In this document: one piece after another, positions 1 through 5,277 of the stretch
Numbering within the stretch: the first letter of the stretch is position 1
Layout of the letters: every line of letters starts with the position of its first letter
From: Deltaproteobacteria bacterium
Lineage (GTDB): Bacteria > Desulfobacterota > Desulfarculia > Adiutricales > Adiutricaceae
DNA: 5,291 nt
Direction of reading: 5' to 3'
Assembly (NCBI GenBank): GCA_031278835.1
Contig: JAITJP010000298.1
Location: forward strand, 1-5,291
Position numbers and translations under genes: made by a program
The notes under the pieces: model-generated
Database searches by the model: none
What the model was told of the DNA's origin: nothing
What the model saw: only the letters and a program-made list of their open reading frames with translations

Positions 1-682
1 GCAGGGAAGCCAGGTAACCGGCCAGGTTTTTAAAACTCTCGGGATTAACCAGCTGTTCGGGCCGAAGTAACCAAAAAACCATGTACAGGGCCACAAAGGC
101 CAATAAGCCCAGTAGGCTCATGATGTCGCGGGTGCGTCTGGCCGGTAGGACGTTTACCAGTAATATAACGACGATTTGGCTGACGAAACAGGCCGTCAAG
201 ACCAAGGGCACTCCGGAGGGAATTAGAAGTAAATAATACTCAAGCGGGGCCTTAAACCTGTAGCCAAAGGACAGAAAAACGGGAAAGAGAAAGGCCACGG
301 GCATCCAGGCGCTGGCCAGAGTGCTTTGAAAAGATCGGGCCCAAAAAATACTCTCCCGATCGACCGGGGCCCCCATCAAAAGCGACAAATCTCGGGAGAG
401 ATAGAAACTTGACAGGGCGGTGATGATGGCCGAAAAAATCAAGACGGCCACGCCGGATAACCACAACAGGTTAAAAGTCTTGTGGGCCAGGATGTCCCCA
501 AAACCCTCGATGGAATAAAAAGACTTGATGACCCGGTTGGAAATAAAGTAAAGGGCCGCCCACATGACCAGGGTAAAGACGGTCAGCGAGATAAGCTTGA
601 CCCGTCCGCCCGGCCCGGGGTCCTTGAGGTAATTTTTAAAACCGTAAAACATCGGCTTTAGGAGGGTCAAAAACTCGGTCAT
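1..682 (-). CDS. ABC-2-type transporter permease, C-terminus cut off by window edge
   Basis: This is the membrane subunit of an ABC transporter, probably partnered with the ATPase encoded just upstream; the substrate is unknown. The frame is open to the window edge, giving 227 residues from the ATG at 682. I see hydrophobic segments near residues 30-48, 72-94, 120-140, 150-177 and 187-206. Between the second and third lies a cytoplasmic loop (about 96-118) with SRDL, GAPV and RESIFWARS, resembling the conserved 'SRDL..L...PV.R..IF.A' loop of large ABC-2-like exporter permeases. The ATG has a G-rich stretch (GGCGGGG) about 7 bases upstream. The same frame stays open for 39 further codons, back to an ATT at 799 beside the ATPase stop, with normal-looking codons but no ATG, GTG or TTG. 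A longer protein with a non-standard start is therefore possible. The permease call is fairly sure; family and start are less so. Confidence 0.8.
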   Translation of the reverse strand, partial: MTEFLTLLKPMFYGFKNYLKDPGPGGRVKLISLTVFTLVMWAALYFISNRVIKSFYSIEGFGDILAHKTFNLLWLSGVAVLIFSAIITALSSFYLSRDLSLLMGAPVDRESIFWARSFQSTLASAWMPVAFLFPVFLSFGYRFKAPLEYYLLLIPSGVPLVLTACFVSQIVVILLVNVLPARRTRDIMSLLGLLAFVALYMVFWLLRPEQLVNPESFKNLAGYLASL

Positions 683-794
683 TATCCAGCCCCGCCGTTT
701 GGTTTGTTCTTTAAAATCGGGCTTTTTGAACCACTGGTCAAAAAGGGCGCTTCCAAAGGGAAAGGGTTTAGCCCTGGCCGCCCAAGTCAGGCCA

Positions 795-1541
795 TCAATT
801 GCCGTCCGGGGCTTCTATGCCGGTGGTAAGTTCCAAGAAAAGGTCTTCCAAATCGCCTCCGATGGCGCCGACCCTGGATCGAAGCTCGGCTTCGGTGCCC
901 TCGGAGATGAGATGACCATGTTGGATGATACCAATGCGATCGCATAATTTTGAAGCCAGGCTCATGGTGTGGGTGGAGATAAAAACGGCCACGCCGTCTT
1001 GGTGAGCCAGTTCCCTAAAAATACCCATGACCAGTTTGGCCCCCCGGGGGTCAAGGCCAACCATGGGCTCGTCCACCACCAAAATTCTGGGCTTGGGCAG
1101 TAAAGCCCCGCTCATGATCAGGCGCTGTTTCATGCCATGGGAGTAGTTTTCAATGAGCTCGTCTCGCCAATCCCAAAGCTCAAAGAGTTCCAAAAGTTCC
1201 TGGGAGCGTTTTTGCCCGGCCTCTTTGGGGAGACGATACAAATTGTAAGTAAACTCCAAAAACTCCAAGCCGGAGAGCTTTTCGTAGAGAAAAGGCCTAT
1301 CCGGAATATAGCCCAAGATTGATTTGGCTTCCCGGGGTTGGCTGGCCAGATTAAAACCGCCCAAATGAATGGTCCCCGTGGTGGGGGCCAGGGCTCCGGC
1401 CAGCATCCTAATGGTGGTGGTCTTGCCGGCCCCGTTGGGCCCCAAAAAGCCGTAGATTTCACCGGAATTAACGGTCAAGGTCAGGTCAATGACGGCCTTG
1501 TGCTTGCGATAATTCTTGTTTACCCGGTCAACTTTAATCAT
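795..1541 (-). CDS. ABC transporter ATP-binding protein, ABC-2 exporter type
   Basis: A complete 248-residue nucleotide-binding subunit that would power the adjacent permease from the cytoplasmic face. Motifs in order: Walker A GPNGAGKTT at residues 34-42, signature YSHGMKQR at 133-140, Walker B ILVVDEP at 153-159 with catalytic Glu158, D-loop GLDP at 162-165, and H-loop His191 in STH. At the Q-loop the sequence reads GYIPDRPFLYEKLSG (77-91), with Asp81 where many ATPases have Gln; acidic residues here are common in drug- and exporter-type relatives of this family. The length is typical for a single-domain ATPase. The ATG at 1541 has GGTGA at 1551-1555, nine bases upstream. The stop lies 112 bases before the permease ATG, and the open permease frame reaches back to it, which fits one transcript. 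Substrate and direction of transport cannot be read from the sequence; export is inferred from the family type. Confidence 0.95.
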   Translation of the reverse strand: MIKVDRVNKNYRKHKAVIDLTLTVNSGEIYGFLGPNGAGKTTTIRMLAGALAPTTGTIHLGGFNLASQPREAKSILGYIPDRPFLYEKLSGLEFLEFTYNLYRLPKEAGQKRSQELLELFELWDWRDELIENYSHGMKQRLIMSGALLPKPRILVVDEPMVGLDPRGAKLVMGIFRELAHQDGVAVFISTHTMSLASKLCDRIGIIQHGHLISEGTEAELRSRVGAIGGDLEDLFLELTTGIEAPDGN

Positions 1542-1583
1542 TGATATTTATCACCATTAAACTTTAAAAGCGCAAAAGACGCC

Positions 1584-1598
1584 GTATTTTAAAAATAC
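1584..1598. promoter_or_regulatory. 15-bp inverted repeat in the ATPase upstream region
   Basis: GTATTTT and AAAATAC are perfect 7-bp inverted arms around a single central base. The element ends 43 bases upstream of the ATPase ATG, inside a very A/T-rich stretch. Its right half on the minus strand includes TAAAAT, a possible -10 box, but no good -35 box is visible at the usual distance (the best is TTAATT, 18 bases away). It could be an operator, part of the promoter, or chance in A/T-rich DNA. Confidence 0.3.
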
Positions 1599-1678
1599 TT
1601 TTACCTAAAAATTAAAAATAATTGAATTTTTTAACTAATTTTCACCCCGGCCCTTAGGCTCTGCCCAGAAAAAAAGAT

Positions 1679-1716
1679 AAAAAAGGCCCCAGGCCAAAAT
1701 CCCAAAGGCCCCGGCC
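1679..1716 (-). terminator. Probable rho-independent terminator, minus strand
   Basis: Read on the minus strand, GGCC (1716-1713) pairs with GGCC (1688-1685), and an inner GGCC (1710-1707) pairs with GGCC (1695-1692) around an 11-base loop. A small unpaired internal loop separates the two stems. Six T residues follow directly (1684-1679), then ATC and seven more T. The direction suits the end of a minus-strand transcript coming from the three-gene unit or from the structured element at 1764-1878. The interrupted stem lowers my confidence, and the distance from the last stop codon (over 400 bases) is long for a simple operon terminator. Confidence 0.45.
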
Positions 1717-1724
1717 CTCCCCCC
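1701..1724 (-). other. G-quadruplex motif, minus strand
   Basis: The minus strand has four runs of at least three G separated by loops of 1, 2 and 5 bases: six G (1724-1719), three G (1717-1715), four G (1712-1709) and three G (1703-1701). This meets the usual G3+N1-7 rule. It overlaps the probable terminator, so in RNA the two structures would compete. Whether it folds in the cell is unknown. Confidence 0.5.
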
Positions 1725-1763
1725 TCAAAAAAAACGCCTTAAAATTCACCTATTTAACCAATT

Positions 1764-1878
1764 GGCCCGTAAAGGGCCCCACATGGCCTCCAGAGCCTTG
1801 CCAAGACCAAATAGCCTGTAACACCCAGTCAGGGTCTCCAAAGCGCTCCTGGACCCCAATACGGCCGTTTACGGGGCC
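1764..1878 (-). other. Long imperfect hairpin, possible structured RNA
   Basis: The arms 1764-1778 (GGCCCGTAAAGGGCC on +) and 1863-1878 (GGCCGTTTACGGGGCC on +) pair over 14 bp with one bulge and one mismatch. Inside, 1789-1796 pairs with 1845-1853 (8 bp, one bulge), and 1804-1808 pairs with 1833-1837 next to a 3-bp CTG/CAG stem. Together they make one elongated, interrupted rod of about 115 bases. The minus strand is favoured because a terminator follows downstream in that direction and all neighbours are on that strand. The rod shape recalls 6S-type RNAs in general form only; I do not recognise the family, and it is shorter than a usual 6S RNA. Confidence 0.3.
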
Positions 1879-2138
1879 ATTTTTGAGTGGACCAGATCCC
1901 CCAAACCAGTCCGGCCAAAAACCGGCCGCCAAGGCTTCCAAATTTCGCTTGGAAAAACTGGCTTTTTAAGTTTTAACCAAATAAGCCAATCGAATAATTT
2001 TACTCTCCTTAGACCAAATCTTTATCTTAAAAGTTAGTTTTTTTAGTTAAAAATAAAAAACAAGCCCCCGATCTTAAAAATTTCCCGCCTTTTTAGCTCT
2101 TTGTTCCCCTCGCCCACTCCTGGCCTGGCGGTGATTTC

Positions 2139-3212
2139 TTAGTTGGTGCCCAGCAAAGCCGGGGCTTTGGGCTCATCGGAGCCGGCCTGGGCGGCCTCCG
2201 GGCTGGGGGCCTGGCTTCCAGCGGAAAGCTCATCGGAATCAACGGCTGGGGCCTCCTTGGCAGTTTCTCCGGAAACTTCACCAGAATCTTCACCAGGAAC
2301 CGGGTCCGGCTCCTGGACCAAAGTCCAGGGGCTGGCTTCTCCGCCTTGGCTAATGACTTTGCTTAGAACCTCCAGGCCGTCGTTGGAAATAAAACCGCCA
2401 ATCATGCTGGCCAGGGGGCCTTCGGGGATACTGACCGGTTCGGCCAGGGCTTTTTCCAGCTGGGGGCGGATTTGTTCGACTTGGTTATCCCGAACCGCCA
2501 CCAGGCCAATCTCCAAGCCGGGGTTAAATTGTCTTAGGAGTTTGCCTTGGCTATCGATCCATTCGCTGTTTTCGCTGCCCATGAAAGTCAGGCTTACCTT
2601 AAAAACCTGCAGTTCATCGACCATCTCGGTCACGTCCTCGATGGTCAGTTGGGCCGGTTTAAAGGTCATGGAGAGGGGATCGAGTAAGCTTAGGCCTATG
2701 GGCCGGCCCATGGGGATGTTTCGCTGGTGGGCCAGCCAGGGGATTAAGCCGGAAACCAGGACCGGGCCGGTGGGCGGCATGGGGGCCTGGGCGGCGTGGG
2801 TTTTTCCGGCCAGGCTCAGTTCCATTTTGAGGGTTTGACCATCCACGGTGGCCTGGGCTTGGCCGGAAAGGGGCCCCATGGGTAAACTAAAATCGGCGGA
2901 AACCAAGCGGCCCTCTTGGTCAAAGACGATTTCTGATTCGGTTTTGATCTTTATCGGCAGACCGGAAAAGGTTAGGTTTAAGACGGAGGCTTCCGAGAGG
3001 GTGGTCAGGTTGTTCTTGGGGTCAAGTTTGACGGTCCTTCTGGCCAACCCCATGGAAGAGCGCCCCACTTCCATGGTATAGAAAGATTCTTGGTCAAAGA
3101 GAGTAAAAAGCGAGGCGCGGTTAAAGGCGAAATTACCCGACCAGCCCCACCAGACCAAAAACAGCAAAGCCGGGATTAATATGAAAAGCTTTATTAGGTT
3201 ACGTTTTGACAA
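2139..3212 (-). CDS. Membrane-anchored, probably periplasmic protein of unknown function
   Basis: A 357-residue protein with a positively charged N-terminus (KRN) and one hydrophobic segment at about residues 8-24 ending in WWGW, without a clear cleavage site. It is therefore probably a signal anchor with the rest outside the inner membrane. Residues about 43-290 are rich in predicted beta strands. Phrases such as 'GLARRTV', 'LTFSGLPIKIKTESEIVFDQEGRL' (split here: LTFSGLPIKI, KTESEIVFD, QEGRL) and 'DSQGKLLRQ' resemble the beta-rich domain found at the N-terminus of some deltaproteobacterial transglutaminase-like proteins and DUF3108-like proteins; this is recalled similarity, not a search result. 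Residues 301-357 form a low-complexity tail rich in Glu, Asp, Pro, Ala and Ser. I start it at TTG 3212 because a strong Shine-Dalgarno sits 4 bases upstream and the longer reading would add 16 residues overlapping the PHP gene. It overlaps that gene by 14 bp. Confidence 0.8.
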   Translation of the reverse strand: MSKRNLIKLFILIPALLFLVWWGWSGNFAFNRASLFTLFDQESFYTMEVGRSSMGLARRTVKLDPKNNLTTLSEASVLNLTFSGLPIKIKTESEIVFDQEGRLVSADFSLPMGPLSGQAQATVDGQTLKMELSLAGKTHAAQAPMPPTGPVLVSGLIPWLAHQRNIPMGRPIGLSLLDPLSMTFKPAQLTIEDVTEMVDELQVFKVSLTFMGSENSEWIDSQGKLLRQFNPGLEIGLVAVRDNQVEQIRPQLEKALAEPVSIPEGPLASMIGGFISNDGLEVLSKVISQGGEASPWTLVQEPDPVPGEDSGEVSGETAKEAPAVDSDELSAGSQAPSPEAAQAGSDEPKAPALLGTN

Positions 3213-3918
3213 GCCGACCTCCCTTGGCGGCCAGCTTTTTGGCCAAAGACAAGGCCCCATCCATTAAGCTCACAAATTGTTCTTCGGAAAGACCGGCCCC
3301 CAAGCCCACCAACTTTTGATCCACCGGGGTGAGTAAATCTTTCGGGGCGTGGAGGTCGGAATTGATTAAAAGCTTGGCCCCGAGTTTCAAAGCCAGGGCG
3401 GCCACGTGGCCATTGCCGCGGTTGTGACCGCCTCGGGCCGATAACTCAAGATAGACCTCGTTTTTGGCGGCCAAGGCCACTTCATCCCTGGTGAGCAATC
3501 CGGGATGGGCCAAGACATCGCACTTGGCCTTGATGGCGGCCAGGTTGGTGCCCGGGGCCACCGGTTCGACCAAAGATTCGCCGTGAACCACCACGAAATC
3601 AGCGCCCAGATCCCGGCCCAAGGCCACCTGACCGGCGATTTGCGATGGGGGCACGTGGGTCAGCTCAATTCCGGCCAATAAGGTTAAGCCTATTTCACCG
3701 GAAAGCGACTTGGCCGCCTCGATGGCCGCCAATAAAACGCTTTTGATATTGGACTGATCAACGTGATCGCTTAGGCCCAAAAAGGCGTAGCCCTTACAAT
3801 AAGCCCGTCTGGCCAGTTCCGCCGGACCCAGCTCCCCATCCGAGTGAAAGGTGTGGGAGTGTAAGTCAATTACCCCCGCCGGGTAAACTGAATCCAAGGC
3901 CGGATGGGGTTTAGACAT
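3199..3918 (-). CDS. PHP-domain metal-dependent phosphoesterase (histidinol-phosphatase-like)
   Basis: A complete 239-residue cytoplasmic protein of the PHP superfamily, whose members hydrolyse phosphoesters using a cluster of two or three metal ions. Metal-ligand motifs appear in order: HSHTFHSDG (20-28), SDH (50-52), GIELTH with Glu85 (83-88), VVHGE with His112 (110-114), LAHPG with His138 (136-140), and NSDLHAP with Asp188 and His190 (186-192). A Gly/His/Asn-rich stretch, SARGGHNRGNG (160-170), also looks active-site related. This matches the short single-domain 'histidinol phosphate phosphatase domain' proteins, not the longer HisK enzymes. No histidine-biosynthesis genes are nearby, so the true substrate is unknown. 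ATG 3918 overlaps the preceding stop by 8 bp (ATGTCTAA), and the 3' end overlaps the next gene by 14 bp. Confidence 0.93.
   Translation of the reverse strand: MSKPHPALDSVYPAGVIDLHSHTFHSDGELGPAELARRAYCKGYAFLGLSDHVDQSNIKSVLLAAIEAAKSLSGEIGLTLLAGIELTHVPPSQIAGQVALGRDLGADFVVVHGESLVEPVAPGTNLAAIKAKCDVLAHPGLLTRDEVALAAKNEVYLELSARGGHNRGNGHVAALALKLGAKLLINSDLHAPKDLLTPVDQKLVGLGAGLSEEQFVSLMDGALSLAKKLAAKGGRLVKT
3217..3225 (-). promoter_or_regulatory. Ribosome binding site that fixes a TTG start
   Basis: AAGGGAGGT on the minus strand lies four bases before the TTG at 3212 and inside the last codons (Lys-Gly-Gly) of the PHP gene. It is the best Shine-Dalgarno in the window. It supports TTG initiation and translational coupling, since ribosomes finishing the PHP gene at 3199 pass directly over it. 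Confidence 0.7.
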
Positions 3919-4879
3919 TGGTTACGCGCATGACCAGGGTTTTTATAAACTCTTCGAACTGGACTTCGATTTTATTGGGCAAGAGCACTTTGGTAACGAA
4001 ACCCAGGCCAAATTTTTTGTGCCTTAAAACTTGATCTTGAACGTAATCGCCGCTTAGGGTGTAATCCACCGGACTGGCGTTGGCCAATCGCGATTTTAGC
4101 GAGTTCCAGAGATCTTTGTTGACCTCGATTTCCTCCAGGGCCTGTTTCTTGGCTTCCTTGAGTTCCCGGTCTTCCCTGGCCAGTCTGGTCTCGGAGGCGC
4201 TCTTGGCCCTGGACTTTGAGGCGACTTTGGGTTTTTCAACCTCGTCAGGCTCATCCTCAATTTTATCAATGGCGTGTTTGGTGACCTTAGCCCCGGTCAC
4301 TTTGGGGCTCTTTGAGGCGGCCACCTTGGCCTTGGAAGTCTTGGCCGAAGCCTTGGCCCCGACTTTAGCCGAGGACTTTTTATCCACGGGCTCTAAGTCA
4401 TCCCTAAACACGTCCAAATCTCTGTTAAAATCGTCTTCCAAATCATCCTCCAAGATTTTGTCCAAATTGTCCTCAAAATCCTCATCCGAGTCCTGGTCCA
4501 GGTAATCATCGAAACCTTGCTCGGGCTTGGAATGGTCCTCAAAGTCCTGGTCGGCCGCTTTGCTCACGGCCTTGGGCTTAACCGCCCCCTTGGCGCTTGA
4601 GGCGCCTTTGGTTCCGGCCTTGGCCCCGGCCTTGGTCGCCCCGGCCGCCCCATCGCTCACCTTGGCCGGGCTTTCTTCCCTCACGGCCTCGGCTGGCAAA
4701 GTCTCCAAGTCACCGGGCTTGTGAGCGTACTTGTGCTCACAGGCCTGGCAAATAACCTGCTTGGGCTGACCTCCCTGGGTGGACACGATTTTATGGGAAG
4801 TTTTGCGCTGGCATTTAGGGCAAAGGAGCTCCACCTCCCCACCGGCTTTAACGTCTTTAAGCGTTTTGGCTAAAGTCAT
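3911..4879 (-). CDS. Zinc-ribbon protein with charged linker and small C-terminal beta domain
   Basis: A 322-residue protein I cannot assign to a named gene. The N-terminus has a four-cysteine zinc ribbon: CPKC at 20-23 and CQAC at 44-47. A long disordered-looking linker follows with alternating charge: Lys/Ala-rich basic (about 71-109), strongly acidic (110-166, with DEDFED and EDDLEDD), basic again (167-201), short acidic (204-216), and a charged probable helix (229-256). The last 66 residues contain GDYVQDQVLRHKKFGLGFV and a strand ending EVQFEEFIKTLV, resembling the small Tudor/KOW-like 'H..FG.G.V......K..V.F......LV' fold also seen at the end of UvrD-type helicases. Nucleic-acid binding or a link to transcription or repair is an inference. 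I chose ATG 4879, with GAGG six bases upstream, over an in-frame TTG at 4891. It heads the three-gene unit and overlaps the PHP gene by 8 bp. Confidence 0.85.
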   Translation of the reverse strand: MTLAKTLKDVKAGGEVELLCPKCQRKTSHKIVSTQGGQPKQVICQACEHKYAHKPGDLETLPAEAVREESPAKVSDGAAGATKAGAKAGTKGASSAKGAVKPKAVSKAADQDFEDHSKPEQGFDDYLDQDSDEDFEDNLDKILEDDLEDDFNRDLDVFRDDLEPVDKKSSAKVGAKASAKTSKAKVAASKSPKVTGAKVTKHAIDKIEDEPDEVEKPKVASKSRAKSASETRLAREDRELKEAKKQALEEIEVNKDLWNSLKSRLANASPVDYTLSGDYVQDQVLRHKKFGLGFVTKVLLPNKIEVQFEEFIKTLVMRVTNV

Positions 4880-4901
4880 TTGGAACCTCAAAAATTATTC
4901 G

Positions 4902-4915
4902 CCAAGGGCCCTTGG
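4902..4915. promoter_or_regulatory. Perfect 14-bp palindrome upstream of the zinc-ribbon gene
   Basis: CCAAGGGCCCTTGG is identical on both strands. It lies 22 bases upstream of the ATG at 4879, close to the ribosome site. As DNA it could be an operator for a dimeric regulator; as RNA it has no loop and would form only a short hairpin. Its first ten bases recur at 5267-5276, where the repeat array ends. Confidence 0.4.
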
Positions 4916-5016
4916 TAGGGACGAAAAAAAGTATTTGCGAAAAAAAATCGACTAATCTTTGAACACTGGGATATTTAAACATCTACCCTCTGCGGAAAAA
5001 AAAGCAAAATTTTTGA

Positions 5017-5032
5017 GGAAAAAAGTTTTTCC
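5017..5032. repeat. Inverted repeat GGAAAAA-AG-TTTTTCC
   Basis: Perfect 7-bp arms surround a 2-base centre, 138 to 153 bases upstream of the zinc-ribbon ATG. It could be an operator, but A and T runs are common here and this makes chance pairing more likely. Confidence 0.3.
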
Positions 5033-5038
5033 GGGTTA

Positions 5039-5065
5039 ATCCTAAAGGCTTTGAATAATGGTCAA
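5039..5065 (-). promoter_or_regulatory. Weak sigma-70-like promoter candidate for the three-gene unit
   Basis: On the minus strand TTGACC (5065-5060) matches the -35 consensus at five of six bases. TAGGAT (5044-5039) matches the -10 at four of six, with a short 15-base spacer. Transcription from here would leave a leader of about 155 bases before the ATG at 4879. The short spacer makes this a tentative call. Confidence 0.2.
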
Positions 5066-5127
5066 GACCCAGCCTCCAAGACCTTGACAAAAAACAAAAA
5101 ACCAGGGTCCGAATCCCGCCCCAGAGA

Positions 5128-5277
5128 CTCAAAAACCAAATAAACTCAAAAGCCCAGGTAAATCTCAAAGATCCAGACAAATTTCAAAGACCTAAACAAA
5201 CTTCAAAAACCAGGATAAATCTCAAAGACCCAAACAAATTTCAAAGATCTAGACGAACTTCAAAGACCAAGGGCCCA
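5128..5277. repeat. Degenerate 19-bp tandem repeat array, about 7-8 units
   Basis: Read on the + strand, units follow the consensus YTCAAAGAYCYARACAAAY. The units are 5128-5144 (17 bp, degenerate), 5145-5163, 5164-5182, 5183-5201, 5202-5220, 5221-5239 and 5240-5258, then a last one at 5259-5277 that keeps only its first half before running into GGGCCC. Six consecutive units are exactly 19 bp; the pairs I compared match at 13 to 17 of 19 positions. There are no unique spacers, so it is not CRISPR. Stops occur in the minus-strand frames and the unit is not a multiple of three, so it is unlikely to be coding. Its role is unknown; possibilities include a protein-binding array or a passive repeat. 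Confidence 0.85.

Larger units (their letters stand above)
1542..2138. other. 597-bp non-coding region between the two gene units
   Basis: No convincing gene is present. Reading in the minus direction, it holds a T-rich stretch just after the upstream gene (2040-2080), a good AAGGAG at 2005-2010 with no usable start codon after it, a GC-rich structured part (about 1760-1945), a G-quadruplex motif, a probable terminator, and an A/T-rich promoter-like stretch (1560-1645). The only open frame of any length (1750-1941, 63 codons) begins at TTG without a ribosome site and overlaps the hairpin, so I did not call it. Confidence 0.7.

Noticed and set aside
1750..1941. 63-codon minus-strand frame beginning at TTG, rich in Gly and Trp
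   Set aside because: There is no ribosome site, it overlaps the long hairpin, another frame of the same stretch looks equally plausible, and I recognise no family.
2060..2138. Terminator directly after the membrane-anchored protein gene
   Set aside because: There are T runs on the minus strand, but the only nearby stems are 3 to 4 bp with large loops.
2143..2838. 231-codon open frame on the + strand
   Set aside because: It lies wholly antisense to the membrane-anchored protein gene, is Ser/Gly/Pro-rich as expected of a shadow frame, and has no ribosome site or domain.
4380..4388. DnaA-box-like TTATCCACG and a possible origin together with the repeat array
   Set aside because: It is a single near match inside a coding region, with no cluster and no rep or dnaA gene.
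4080..4724. Two Ser/Leu/Ala-rich + strand frames
   Set aside because: They are the reverse reading of the Lys/Ala/Asp linker of the zinc-ribbon gene, and their composition follows directly from that.
5105..5117. tRNA T-loop-like GGGTCCGAATCCC
   Set aside because: The outer stem bases do not pair, and no acceptor, D or anticodon arm lies upstream.
4983..5180. 65-codon minus-strand frame running out of the repeat array
   Set aside because: It starts at TTG within a repeat unit with no ribosome site, and its Phe/Trp content comes from T-rich repeats.
5128..5277. CRISPR array
   Set aside because: Repeats abut directly with no unique spacers, are only 19 bp and are degenerate, and no cas gene is present.
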